DNA of 64,000 nucleotides from Streptomyces sp. NBC_01262 (GTDB taxonomy: Bacteria; Actinomycetota; Actinomycetes; Streptomycetales; Streptomycetaceae), in the NCBI RefSeq assembly GCF_036226365.1, contig NZ_CP108462.1:7162501-7226500 (forward strand), written 5' to 3'. The number at the start of each line of letters is the position of its first letter. Positions within the stretch are counted from its first letter, which is position 1. A model generated the notes under the pieces. The model saw nothing but the letters and a program-made list of their open reading frames with translations, ran no database searches and was not told the origin of the DNA. The position numbers and the translations under genes are program-made. Below are positions 18,406 to 27,113 of the stretch, piece by piece.

Positions 18406-19647
18406 CTAGTGGTGCGCCGCCCGCTCGCCGCGGATGTCGGCGACGACCCGGGCCGCCGTCTCGCGCACGGCGGCGGTCTCGGTGAGGAAGTGCCAGTAGT
18501 CGGGGTGGCGGCCCTCCAGCGCGGCCTTGGCGCGGTCGAGGCGGGCCACGGCGTCGTCGAGGGGGCGGGCATGGCGGGGCTCGGGGGTGTTGCGGCCCTG
18601 CATGGCGAGGCGCTGGGCGTCGCGGATGGCGAAGCGGGTCTTGTCGATCTCGGCGCCGGGGTCCTTGCTGACCTCGTTGAGGCGGCGCAGCCGGTCACCG
18701 GCGGCGGAGACGGCCCCGTCGAGCTCGTCCAGCAGCGCGCGGACGGTGCTCAGCAGTGACGTGGCGTCCGGCCAGCGCTGCTCGTCGCGGGCGCGGGAGG
18801 CCTCGGCGAGCTTCTGCCCGGCCTGGGCGAGCACGCCGTCCGCGTGGTCCGGGACGTGCTGCAGGTCCTCCCAGCAGGCGAGGCTGAAGCGTCTACGCAG
18901 CTCGCTCAGGACCGGGTCCACGCCCTCGGCGCGGGTGGCCAGCGCCTGGGTGCGGGTGCGCAGGGACACCAGCCGTTTGTCGATCTCGCGGGCCCGCTCC
19001 GGCAGCCGGTCGGCCTCGGTGCGGATGGCCTCGGCGGCCCGCACCACCTCGTCGGCCCGCTGGATGGTGGGCTGCACGCCGTGTGCGCCCGCGCCCTGGT
19101 TGAGCTTGGTCAGCTCCGGCGACAGCGCCGCCAGCCGCGCCGCGAGGTCGTCGGCCTTGAGGCCGGAGGCCCGTACGGCGTCCAGCGCGTTGCTCGCCGC
19201 GAGCAGCGCCTGGCGGGCCCGCTCGACGGCGGGGGCGAGGCGGGCGAGCTGGGTCTCGGCCTTGCCGAGGAGGGGGCCGAGGCTCTGGGCGAAGCGGTCG
19301 AGGTCGGCCTTGGCGCGTACCAGGTCGTCCTTGGCCCGGGTGAGGTCGGCGCGCGCCCGGGCGGCCTCCGCTGCCTCCAGCTCGTCGCGGTCCAGGTCGT
19401 GGGCGTCCACGGCCGCGATGTAGGCGCCGCTGACCTGGTCGATGCGCTCGCCGAGGGCCCGGAAGTCGGTACGTACGCGCTGCGCGGCGGGGGAGTTGTC
19501 GACAGCGCCGATCGTCTCGATCGAGATCACGAGGTCGCGCTGGGCGGTGTCGAGCTCGTAGAACGCCTCGGCGGCGGCGTCCTTAGCGGCCTGGGCGTCG
19601 GCCCGCAGGTTGTCGCCGCGCCGCCACCACGAGCGTGCCGTCGTCAC
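18406..19647 (-). CDS. coiled-coil protein of unknown function beside encapsulin
   Basis: I do not recognise a named family. The 413-aa product is almost entirely Ala/Arg/Glu/Asp-rich helix with heptad patterns over about residues 10-330, including AAEAARARADLTRAKDDL. It carries two Trp-rich spots, TTARSWWRRGDNL at the N-terminus and HPDYWHFLTETA near the C-terminus. No signal peptide or membrane span is seen. GTG at 19647 has GGAGAG upstream at good spacing. It lies 123 bp downstream of the encapsulin gene on the same strand, so cotranscription is plausible; whether it is cargo, scaffold or unrelated is unknown. Confidence 0.72.
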   Translation of the reverse strand: MTTARSWWRRGDNLRADAQAAKDAAAEAFYELDTAQRDLVISIETIGAVDNSPAAQRVRTDFRALGERIDQVSGAYIAAVDAHDLDRDELEAAEAARARADLTRAKDDLVRAKADLDRFAQSLGPLLGKAETQLARLAPAVERARQALLAASNALDAVRASGLKADDLAARLAALSPELTKLNQGAGAHGVQPTIQRADEVVRAAEAIRTEADRLPERAREIDKRLVSLRTRTQALATRAEGVDPVLSELRRRFSLACWEDLQHVPDHADGVLAQAGQKLAEASRARDEQRWPDATSLLSTVRALLDELDGAVSAAGDRLRRLNEVSKDPGAEIDKTRFAIRDAQRLAMQGRNTPEPRHARPLDDAVARLDRAKAALEGRHPDYWHFLTETAAVRETAARVVADIRGERAAHH

Positions 19648-19770
19648 AGTCGCTCTCTCCCGCTCCGCCACCGCTGGTTGTCCGCTCCAGTCTCCCACCT
19701 GGGGCGTACGAATACATCGGGCGGGCCCGGCCGGCGCCGGGGCGCCGGCCGGACGGGAGAGCAGGGTGGA

Positions 19771-21189
19771 TCAGCTCCAGCGGGCGACCTCGACGTTCTC
19801 CAGCACACCGAGTGCGTCGGGGACGAGCACGGCGGCCGAGTAGTAGGCACTGACGAGATACGAGATGATCGCCTTTTCGTTGATTCCCATGAAGCGCACG
19901 GACAGGCTCGGCTCGTATTCGTCCGGAATTCCGGTCTGGTGCAGGCCGATGACGCCCTGGTTGTCCTCGCCGGTGCGGAGCGCGATGATCGAGCTCGTGT
20001 TCTCCTTCGTGACGGGGATCTTGTTGCACGGGAGGATCGGAATTCCACGCCAGGCCGGAATCGAGTGGCCCTGGAAATCCACGTGATCCGGATAGAGGCC
20101 CCGGCTGTTGAACTCACGGCCGATCGCGGCGATCGCCTTCGGATGCGCCAGCAGGAACTGCGTGTTACGGCGACGGCTGATCAGCGCGTCCAGGTCGTCC
20201 GGGGTCGGCGGGCCGGCATGCGTGTTGATCCGCTGGGAGTAGTCCGCATTGTGCAGGAGGCCGAATTCCCGGTGGTTGATGAGCTCGTGCTCCTGCCGCT
20301 CGCGCAGCGCCTCGATAGTGAGCTTGAGCTGCTGCTCGACCTGGTTGTACGGCTGGTTGTACAGGTCGGCGACCCGGCTGTGCACCCGCAGCACGGTCTG
20401 GCCCACGCTCAGCTCGTACTCGCGCGGGTGGGTCTCGTAGTCGACGAAGGTGCCCGGCAGTTGCGCCTCGCCCACGTGGCCGGCGGACAGCGCGATCTCG
20501 GCCTGGCCGTACTTGTCCTGGGCCTGCCCGCCTCCGTCGAGGTACTCGGCTACGTGTGCCCGCAGCGCTTCCGACTGGCTCGCCACGGCGTCGAAGGCCT
20601 GGCGGGGGAGGGCGAGCAGGGTGACGGCGGTGGCGGCCTTGGCGGTGAAGCCCCAGGCGCCGTCGGAGGAGGCCAGCGACTCGTCGCCGAAGTGGCCGCC
20701 GTCCGCGAGGAATCCGACCACGGCCTGGCCGTCGTACTTGCCGGTGGCCAGCTTGTCGACCTTGCCGTGGGCGATCAGGAACACCTGGTCGGACGGCCGG
20801 CCCTCTTCCACGATCACTTCGCCCGGAGCGAATTCACGCTGCACGAACCGGTCCGCCAGGGCGCTGAGCACGCCCGGGTCCTCGAAACCGCGCAGCAGCG
20901 GCAGTTCCCCGAGCTCGGCCGGAATCACCCGTACCTCGGAGCCGGTCTGGATGAAATCGACCCGGCCGTCCCCCACCGAATAACTCAGCCGCCGGTTGAC
21001 CCGGTAGGTGCCGCCCGCGACCTGGACCCAGGGCAGAATCCTCAGCAGCCACCGCGAGCTGATTCCCTGCATCTGCGGAGCGGATTTCGTCGTGGTCGAC
21101 AGATTCCGCGCCGCCGCCGTACCAAGGGCCTGCTGGGGCGTTGCTTCCTCTGCCCCGGCCTCCGGCGCGATACCTGACTCAACCGACAT
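19771..21189 (-). CDS. family 2B encapsulin shell protein with cNMP-binding-like insert
   Basis: This is a 472-aa HK97-fold shell protein expected to self-assemble into a protein nanocompartment. The order is a disordered N-terminal arm (about 1-40), the first shell segment (41-92, with [20 protein letters not shown]), an inserted cyclic-nucleotide-binding-like domain (about 95-215, GGHFGDESL at 164-172), then the bulk of the shell fold with [20 protein letters not shown] and C-terminal [12 protein letters not shown]. This architecture defines family 2B. The insert lacks the Arg that normally contacts the cyclic phosphate. GGGAGGA lies 8 nt before the ATG. Family 2B shells usually enclose terpene cyclases; none is encoded nearby. 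Confidence 0.93.
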   Translation of the reverse strand: MSVESGIAPEAGAEEATPQQALGTAAARNLSTTTKSAPQMQGISSRWLLRILPWVQVAGGTYRVNRRLSYSVGDGRVDFIQTGSEVRVIPAELGELPLLRGFEDPGVLSALADRFVQREFAPGEVIVEEGRPSDQVFLIAHGKVDKLATGKYDGQAVVGFLADGGHFGDESLASSDGAWGFTAKAATAVTLLALPRQAFDAVASQSEALRAHVAEYLDGGGQAQDKYGQAEIALSAGHVGEAQLPGTFVDYETHPREYELSVGQTVLRVHSRVADLYNQPYNQVEQQLKLTIEALRERQEHELINHREFGLLHNADYSQRINTHAGPPTPDDLDALISRRRNTQFLLAHPKAIAAIGREFNSRGLYPDHVDFQGHSIPAWRGIPILPCNKIPVTKENTSSIIALRTGEDNQGVIGLHQTGIPDEYEPSLSVRFMGINEKAIISYLVSAYYSAAVLVPDALGVLENVEVARWS

Positions 21190-21504
21190 GTGCTGTCCTC
21201 CCCATAGGTACTTCGTGGCGGTAAATCCTCATGGATTCCGCCCAGTTGGGACGCTACCCATTCGGCCTGGCCCCGGCACTCACTCAAAAGAGTGAGCATG
21301 CGGCTGCCGCGAACCCCCTGGCGAATTCCCACCGCTCCCATGCGCCCCTCGGTGCGCCCCCGCACCAGAGGTTTCCTTTGCCGAGGTTTTGGTCATCCCG
21401 GGGCGGCCCGGCACCGGCCACCGGTGACACTGGATGACGGCGCCATCGAACGGCGACAACGAATGACGACACCAAGCGACACCAAGCGGCCACGGGAGGC
21501 CCCT
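21190..21504. promoter_or_regulatory. divergent encapsulin / tatA intergenic region
   Basis: This is 315 bp with no convincing gene. It holds the promoter of the encapsulin gene leftward and of tatA rightward. A perfect palindrome, CTCACTC-AAAA-GAGTGAG, lies at 21279-21296, about 90 bp before the encapsulin start, and is a good operator candidate. CGGGAGG at 21493-21499 is the tatA ribosome-binding site. Confidence 0.5.
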
Positions 21505-21756
21505 ATGCTCCGCAACGGACTCGAGCCCTGGCACCTGGCCCTGGTCGCCCTGATCTGCGTCCTGCTCTTCGGCTCCAAGAAGCTCCCGGAGGCCGCCCGC
21601 GGCCTCGGCAAGTCGATGCGGATCCTGAAGTCCGAGGCGCGGGCGATGAAGACCGACGACGAGACCCCCGCGCAGCCGGTGACGCCCGCCGCTCCGCTGT
21701 CCTCGGTGTCCGCTGAGCCCGCCGAGCCCGCGAAGGGCGCCGCCGACGTGGCGTGA
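21505..21756 (+). CDS. tatA: TatA/E family twin-arginine translocase subunit
   Basis: This is an 83-aa single-span protein of the TatA/E family, which forms the translocation path for folded Tat substrates. The N-terminal helix is [20 protein letters not shown], followed by the hinge [15 protein letters not shown] and an amphipathic helix with conserved Phe-Gly and Leu-Pro. The C-terminal 35 residues are a polar Pro/Ala/Glu tail. The family consensus has a Gln or Glu near the start of the span (here Glu at residue 7). No tatC is nearby, so it is a stand-alone TatA paralogue. It could serve the Tat-dependent amidase at 60767 or other substrates. Confidence 0.88.
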   Translation: MLRNGLEPWHLALVALICVLLFGSKKLPEAARGLGKSMRILKSEARAMKTDDETPAQPVTPAAPLSSVSAEPAEPAKGAADVA

Positions 21757-21877
21757 TCCGGCCCACACAGGCTGTGAACAACCGGCCCCGGCATGGACAC
21801 GGGCCGGCGGCACGGGATGATGTTCGGCGCACCACACCAGCACCTGCAGCCGCATCTGCCCCTGGGAGACCCCCACT

Positions 21878-23824
21878 GTGTCCGGAGCCGCAGCCCAGTC
21901 ACGCCATGCCATAGCCATCGTCGGCGCCGGCCCACGCGGCACCAGCGTGCTGGAGCGGGTCTGCGCGGCCGCCCCCGGCCTGCTGGCGCCCGGTGCGCGC
22001 CTGACCGTGCATGTGCTGGACGCGGCGCCGCCCGGCCCGGGGCGGGTGTGGCGCACCGCGCAGCCGCGCGAGCTGCTCATGAACACCGTCTCCTCGCAGG
22101 TGACCCTGTTCACCGACGAGAGCCTGCGGTGCGAGGGCCCGATCCGCCCCGGGCCGAGCCTGTACGCGTGGGCCGCCGCCCTCGCCCGCTCCGACACAGC
22201 GGCCGCCGGCTACGAGCCGTCGGTACGGGAGGAGGCAGCCGCCCTGGGCCCGGACGACTATCCGAGCCGGGCTTTCTACGGCCACTACCTGGAGTGGGTA
22301 TTCGGCCGAATCCAGCGGACCGCGCCCGACGGCGTCGACATCATCGTGCACCGCACCGAGGCCGTGCGGTTGGAGGACGACGCGTACGGCCGCCAGCTCC
22401 TGGAGCTCGACGACGGCCGGATCCTGCGCGGCCTGGACGCGGTCGTGCTCGCCCAGGGCCACCTCCCGGTCGCGCCGACCGCCCAGGAGGAGCAGCTCGC
22501 CCGCCACGCCGCCGCCCACGGCCTGCGCTACTTCCCGCCCGCCAACCCCGCCGACCTGGACCTGGGCCCGGAGGTCGTCCGCCCCGGCGAGCCGGTCCTG
22601 CTGCGCGGCCTGGGCTTGAACTTCTTCGACCACATGGCGCTGCTCACCATCGGCCGCGGCGGCTCCTTCCAGCCCGCGCGCGACGGCGACCGGCTCACGT
22701 ACATCCCCTCCGGCCGCGAGCCCCGCATTCTGGCCGGCTCGCGGCGCGGCGTCCCCTACCACGCGCGCGGTGACAACGAGAAGGGCGCGCACGGCCGCCA
22801 CCAGCCGCTGCTGCTCACCGTTGACGTCATAGAGGCCCTGCGCAGGCGCGCCGAGTGCGGCGACTGCCCCGACTTCCTGCAGGACGTGTGGCCGCTGGTC
22901 GCCAAGGAGGCCGAGACCGTCTACTACGCGACGCTGCTGGCCGACCCCGACGGCTTTCGCGAGCGCTATCTGCTCACCCCTCACGGCAGTGCCGAAGAGG
23001 CCGCCGTACTGGACGAGTTCGGGATCCCGGCCGCCCACCGCTGGGACTGGGCGCGCCTGGCCCGCCCGCACCGGGGCGCCGGGTTCGCCGACCGGCACGC
23101 GCATCGCGGCTGGCTCCTCGCCCACCTGCGCCAGGACGCGGAGCAGGCCCGGCTCGGCAATGTCGGCGGCCCGCTCAAGGCGGCCCTGGACGTGCTGCGC
23201 GACCTGCGCAACGAGCTGCGGCTGGTCGTGGACCACGCGGGCCTGACCGGGGAATCGCACCGTGACCACCTCGACCGCTGGTACACCCCGCTCAACGCCT
23301 TTCTGTCGATCGGGCCGCCGCGCCGCCGGATCGAGGAGCTGGAGGCACTGGTCGAGGCCGGGGTGGTCGAGGTGGTCGGGCCGCGGCTGGCGGTGGAGGC
23401 CGGACCGGGGCCGTGCTTCACCGCCGGGTCCCCGGACGTGCCGGACTCGCGGGTGCGCGTGGCCGCCCTGGTCGAGGCCCGGCTCCCGGAGCCCGATCTG
23501 CGGCGGACCGCCGATCCGCTGCTCGCCCGGCTGCTGGAGCGCGGTGAGTGCCGTCCGCACCGGGTCGGCGCCTACGAGACCGGCGGGCTGGACGTCACCG
23601 AGAGCCCGTACCGGCTCATCGACCGGGCCGGGCGGGTCCATCCGCGCCGCTTCGCGGTGGGCGTGCCGACCGAGGGAGTGCACTGGGTGACGGCGGCCGG
23701 GGCCCGGCCGGGGGTCAATTCGGTGACCCTGGCCGACACGGACGCGGTGGCGCGGGCGGCGCTGCGGACGGCCTTTCGGCCGGTCGTTACGGGTGTGTTT
23801 CCGCTGGCGGAAATCGAGTCCTGA
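21878..23824 (+). CDS. FAD/NAD(P)-binding protein (NAD_binding_9 type)
   Basis: This is a 648-aa flavoprotein-like enzyme with an N-terminal Rossmann dinucleotide-binding motif, AIAIVGAGPRGTSVLERV. This matches the NAD_binding_9 (PF13454) family, which includes L-lysine/L-ornithine N-monooxygenase-like proteins and uncharacterised FAD/NAD(P)-binding proteins of actinobacteria. Further landmarks are LLMNTVSSQVTLFTDE near residue 70 and LRGLGLNFFDHMALLT near residue 245. GTG at 21878 is preceded by GGGAGA. It does not have the length or C-terminal motif of siderophore N-hydroxylases. Reaction and substrate cannot be assigned. Confidence 0.82.
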   Translation: MSGAAAQSRHAIAIVGAGPRGTSVLERVCAAAPGLLAPGARLTVHVLDAAPPGPGRVWRTAQPRELLMNTVSSQVTLFTDESLRCEGPIRPGPSLYAWAAALARSDTAAAGYEPSVREEAAALGPDDYPSRAFYGHYLEWVFGRIQRTAPDGVDIIVHRTEAVRLEDDAYGRQLLELDDGRILRGLDAVVLAQGHLPVAPTAQEEQLARHAAAHGLRYFPPANPADLDLGPEVVRPGEPVLLRGLGLNFFDHMALLTIGRGGSFQPARDGDRLTYIPSGREPRILAGSRRGVPYHARGDNEKGAHGRHQPLLLTVDVIEALRRRAECGDCPDFLQDVWPLVAKEAETVYYATLLADPDGFRERYLLTPHGSAEEAAVLDEFGIPAAHRWDWARLARPHRGAGFADRHAHRGWLLAHLRQDAEQARLGNVGGPLKAALDVLRDLRNELRLVVDHAGLTGESHRDHLDRWYTPLNAFLSIGPPRRRIEELEALVEAGVVEVVGPRLAVEAGPGPCFTAGSPDVPDSRVRVAALVEARLPEPDLRRTADPLLARLLERGECRPHRVGAYETGGLDVTESPYRLIDRAGRVHPRRFAVGVPTEGVHWVTAAGARPGVNSVTLADTDAVARAALRTAFRPVVTGVFPLAEIES

Positions 23825-23845
23825 AAATTCTTGAAAGTTGCAGGT

Positions 23846-23863
23846 TTAAGGAAGGCTGCCTAA
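23846..23863. promoter_or_regulatory. weak iron-box-like sequence upstream of doxX-like gene
   Basis: TTAAGGAAGGCTGCCTAA has a partial dyad (AGG...CCT arms ending in TAA) and resembles DmdR/IdeR-type iron boxes, but with one base fewer than the 19-bp consensus and several mismatches. It lies 53 bp before the DoxX-family start. Confidence 0.2.
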
Positions 23864-23915
23864 TGTCTTGGCTTCATCGGTTCGTCCCCCACCTGACCGA
23901 AGGAGCATTATTGTC

Positions 23916-24353
23916 ATGCCCGCTTCAACTCTGGCCGAATCGGCCAAGCCCCACGTTCTCGCCCTCTTCCGGGTCGTCATCGGCCTGCTCTTCGCCTGCC
24001 ACGGCGCCGCCTCGCTCTTCGGCGTCCTCGGCGGCGCGATGGGCGGGGGCTCCATCCCGGCCGGCACCTGGCCCGGCTGGTACGCGGCCCTCATCCAGCT
24101 CATCGGCGGCAGCCTGGTGCTGCTCGGCCTCGGCACCCGCGTCGCGGCACTGATCGCCTCGGGCTCCATGGCGTACGCGTACTTCGACGTGCACGCCGCC
24201 CACGCCCTGTGGCCCATCCAGAACGGCGGCGAACTCGCCGCCATCTACTCCTGGGCCTTCCTGCTGGTCGTCGTCGCCGGTCCCGGCGGCTGGGCGCTCG
24301 ACGGCCTGCTCGGCGCCCGCGCGTCGGCGGAGCGTGAACCCAGCACGGTCTGA
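23916..24353 (+). CDS. DoxX family membrane protein
   Basis: This is a 145-aa protein with four predicted transmembrane helices, including LALFRVVIGLLFACHGAASL and ALIQLIGGSLVLLGLGTRVA. The pattern RVVIGLLFxxHG near the N-terminus is the DoxX signature. DoxX proteins associate with thiol/redox homeostasis in actinobacterial membranes. CGAAGGAG precedes the ATG. A terminator follows at 24384-24416. Confidence 0.88.
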   Translation: MPASTLAESAKPHVLALFRVVIGLLFACHGAASLFGVLGGAMGGGSIPAGTWPGWYAALIQLIGGSLVLLGLGTRVAALIASGSMAYAYFDVHAAHALWPIQNGGELAAIYSWAFLLVVVAGPGGWALDGLLGARASAEREPSTV

Positions 24354-24383
24354 CGCCTCGTCCGGCGTGCCGTTCCGAAGTGG

Positions 24384-24424
24384 CGGCGGAGGCAACCTTT
24401 CTGGTCGCCTCCGCCGTCCCTTTG
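24384..24424 (+). terminator. terminator after doxX-like gene
   Basis: CGGCGGAGGC (24384-24393) pairs perfectly with GCCTCCGCCG (24407-24416) across a 13-nt loop, followed by TCCCTTTGG. It lies about 30 bp past the stop. Confidence 0.8.
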
Positions 24425-24573
24425 GTTATTCCCCATCCCGGGGATTCGTCATGAGCGGAACGTCACTCTTGCCGCCGCACCCCAGGGCCGCCTGGGGAAA
24501 CATCCGAAGCGTACGCTGTACGGCGGAGCGGGTGAGTGATCCGCACCGCTCATCCGCCGGACAAGGAGGCACA

Positions 24574-25251
24574 GTGCTCGAGGGACTGGGCTCCTTGCTG
24601 CACGGGCCGTGGATCTACCCGCTCGTCGCCGTCTCGATCGTCCTCGACGTCTTCCTGCCGGTGCTCCCCAGCGGCATGCTGCTGATCTCCGCCGCCACCG
24701 CCGGATCGGCCACCGCCGGCGGCGAACTCATCGACATCGCCATCCTCCTGGCCTGCGCCGCCAGTGCCTCGATCCTCGGCGACATCGCCGCCTACCGCCT
24801 CGCCTGGCGCGGCGGCGACTGGCTCGACCAGCACCTCGCCCAGTCCCGGCGGCTGTCCACCGCCCAGGAACGGCTCGGCGCCGTCCTGGCCCACGGCGGC
24901 GGCGCCCTCGTCGTCCTCGCCCGCTTCGCCCCCGCCGGCCGATCCGTCGTCAGCCTCAGCGCCGGCGCCGCCCACCGCCGCGCCAAGGAATTCCTCCCCT
25001 GGTCCGCCCTCGCCGGCCTCACCTGGGCCGTATACAGCGTCGGCCTCGGCTACCTCGGCGGCCAGTGGCTCGGCGCCACCTGGCTCGGCACCGGCCTGTC
25101 GCTGCTCGCCCTCATCGCCTCCGGCTCCGTCGCCGCGTACGTCTTCCAGCGCGAGCGCAACAGCACGCGCGGCGTGCCGTCCACCGTCGTCGCCGTGAAC
25201 CTCCCGGCACAGGCGACCGCCGACCGGGCCGCGGTCGCCGAAGCGCTCTGA
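24574..25251 (+). CDS. DedA family membrane protein
   Basis: This is a 225-aa integral membrane protein of the DedA/VTT superfamily. It has a re-entrant segment near the N-terminus (VLDVFLPVLPSGMLLISAAT) and the conserved LARFAPAGRSVVSLSAGAA motif (residues about 120-138), in which F-x-P-x-x-R is the family hallmark for lipid scramblase/transporter activity. DedA proteins move undecaprenyl or polar lipids across the membrane. GTG at 24574 has AAGGAGG 6 nt upstream. The neighbouring GT-C-like protein and polyprenyl-phosphate-mannose synthase also work on lipid-linked intermediates, so a functional link is plausible. Confidence 0.9.
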   Translation: MLEGLGSLLHGPWIYPLVAVSIVLDVFLPVLPSGMLLISAATAGSATAGGELIDIAILLACAASASILGDIAAYRLAWRGGDWLDQHLAQSRRLSTAQERLGAVLAHGGGALVVLARFAPAGRSVVSLSAGAAHRRAKEFLPWSALAGLTWAVYSVGLGYLGGQWLGATWLGTGLSLLALIASGSVAAYVFQRERNSTRGVPSTVVAVNLPAQATADRAAVAEAL

Positions 25252-25252
25252 T

Positions 25253-27007
25253 TCACCTCACGCCCTGGTGCGGGATCTCGATGCTGGTCAGCGTCGCCGG
25301 CTCCGGCGTGAACGCGCGCAGCCGCACATGCTTGCGGGCATGGCGGGGAAGCTTGAACGGGCCATCGGGCGGCAGCAGTACGTAGTGCGCGGTCCCGTGC
25401 GCGGCGATGCGCGCCGGACCCGACCGGACCTTCCAGAAGGCGGACGTCCCCTGGCCGATGCTCACCACGAAGTGCGGGGTCAGTGCGGAGTCCGTGGGGT
25501 TGGTGACATCGACGGCGAGCAGCGTCAGGGCGCTGGGCGCCGGGCCGTGGAGGTGCTCGGCGGTGATCCGCATCCGCAGCGGCGGCGGCGAGGCCGCCGC
25601 GACCCCGACACACAGGAACGACGGCGCCAGCAGCCCCACCGCCAGCGCGGCCCGCACCGCCGGCCGGGACCACGACCGCAGACGCGGGCGCGGGCACCAG
25701 GCGGTGGCGAACGCGGCCGTGGGAGCGGTGGCCGCGGCGGCGAGCCACAGCGGGGTCATCATCACGTAGTAGCCGTCCTGGGAACGCGTCGCGAAGTAGA
25801 AGACGCACCAGGGCAGAACGGCCGCCGCCGGGCCGAGCCGGCGTATGAACACCGCGAACAGCGCCAGCAGTCCGCACAGCAGCAGGATGCTCGCGTAGGA
25901 GTAGAAGGCCAGCCGGCTGCTGCCATGGGTGAAGTAGTACGAGATGCCGACGATGCCCTGGCCGTGGAGGAAGGCGCCCTGCGTGAGCGGCAGCGCCACC
26001 CCCTCCAGCCACGCGCGGGGCGCCTGGACGATGAAGTACGCGTTGATGGCCAGCCAGGTGGCGGCCGCCGCCCCCAGGAAACGGGCGACCACGGCGAGCG
26101 CCCGGCGGTGGCCCAGTTCGCCCCGGCGCACCGCGTACAGGCCCACGAGCAGGAACGGCGTGAGGAACCATGGCAGTTGCTGGGCCGCGCAGGCCGCTCC
26201 CAGGCACGCCGCGCGCAGCAGCCCCGGGCGGCCGAGGCGCCCGCCCGCGCCGATCGACGGCCAGCCCACGACGACCGGAACCAGCAGCGCGAAGGAGGTC
26301 ATCGCCGGGTAGCCGATGCGGGCGTACTGGGGCAGCAGCCCGAAACCGAGGCACACGGCGGTCACCGCGGAACGCCAGGCGACCGGCATCTTGAACCACA
26401 GCAGCACGGTGCCCGCCAGGAGCGCGCCGGTGCTCACCATGGTCGCGGCGACCGCGCTGCCCACGACCGCGTACACCGGAGCCGTGAGCAACGGGACCAG
26501 CGGCGGGTACCCGTACGTGTAGTCGACGCCGCCGGACATGGTCTGCGTGATGGCGACCCGCCCGTCCTGGAACAGCCAGGGCCAGGGCTGCCCGTAGACC
26601 GGCCGGCCATGCAGCATCTCGTGCGCGGCCTGCGCGGTGAGCACCCCCTCGTCGCTCGCGCTGTGGGACATGGCGAAGGCGCACAGCGCCAGCACGATCC
26701 CGGTGAGCAGCACCGCCAGATCCACCCGGGCGAGCGCCGCCCGGCCGCGCACGGACAGGGCGAGGACGCCGGTCGCCAGGATGACGGCGTACGCGACGGA
26801 AATGACGGCGGCGATGGGCGGGAAAGCGCCCATCGCCGCCGTCCACACACCACGGGTGCCTATGAACAGGCTGATGACGCCGAGCAGTGTCATACCCCGG
26901 TGCAACTGCGACGGGGACGACCGGCCGGGACCGGCCTCAGGAGCAGGTCGCGGTCTCGCCGCGGGAACCACGGCCGGAATGGGGGCGACTTCAGCCGTCC
27001 TGCTCAT
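25253..27007 (-). CDS. polytopic GT-C-like glycosyltransferase family protein
   Basis: This is a 584-aa integral membrane protein with about eleven to twelve hydrophobic segments and an Asp-containing first extracytoplasmic loop (SHSASDEGVLTAQAAHE), as in GT-C enzymes that use polyprenyl-phosphate sugars. An extracytoplasmic beta-rich C-terminal domain (about residues 470-584) follows the last span. The N-terminal 35 residues are a cytoplasmic Pro/Arg-rich tail. It is divergent from a polyprenol-phosphate-mannose synthase gene 106 bp away, which supports use of that mannose donor. Acceptor unknown. It converges on the dedA gene with 1 bp between stops. Confidence 0.75.
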   Translation of the reverse strand: MSRTAEVAPIPAVVPAARPRPAPEAGPGRSSPSQLHRGMTLLGVISLFIGTRGVWTAAMGAFPPIAAVISVAYAVILATGVLALSVRGRAALARVDLAVLLTGIVLALCAFAMSHSASDEGVLTAQAAHEMLHGRPVYGQPWPWLFQDGRVAITQTMSGGVDYTYGYPPLVPLLTAPVYAVVGSAVAATMVSTGALLAGTVLLWFKMPVAWRSAVTAVCLGFGLLPQYARIGYPAMTSFALLVPVVVGWPSIGAGGRLGRPGLLRAACLGAACAAQQLPWFLTPFLLVGLYAVRRGELGHRRALAVVARFLGAAAATWLAINAYFIVQAPRAWLEGVALPLTQGAFLHGQGIVGISYYFTHGSSRLAFYSYASILLLCGLLALFAVFIRRLGPAAAVLPWCVFYFATRSQDGYYVMMTPLWLAAAATAPTAAFATAWCPRPRLRSWSRPAVRAALAVGLLAPSFLCVGVAAASPPPLRMRITAEHLHGPAPSALTLLAVDVTNPTDSALTPHFVVSIGQGTSAFWKVRSGPARIAAHGTAHYVLLPPDGPFKLPRHARKHVRLRAFTPEPATLTSIEIPHQGVR

Positions 27008-27038
27008 ACGGGGTGGTCCTCCGGGGCAACCTTGTGGC

Positions 27039-27064
27039 CTTCAACTACCTCTGTGTAGTTGAAG
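27039..27064. promoter_or_regulatory. palindromic operator candidate in divergent promoter
   Basis: CTTCAACTAC (27039-27048) and GTAGTTGAAG (27055-27064) form a perfect 10-bp inverted repeat with a 6-nt centre. It lies between the divergent GT-C gene and polyprenol-phosphate-mannose synthase, 32 bp from one start and 49 bp from the other. The TCAACTA half-site resembles those of MarR-family regulators. No such regulator is encoded next to it. Confidence 0.65.
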
Positions 27065-27113
27065 ATGCAGGGTCGGGAGATGTCGTTCCACGCCAGAAGA
27101 GGCCATCGAGTTA

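Noticed and set aside
23846-23863. Iron-box (DmdR/IdeR) site upstream of the DoxX-like gene
   Set aside because: The match is one base short of the 19-bp consensus with several mismatches. Listed only as a weak feature, not as a finding.
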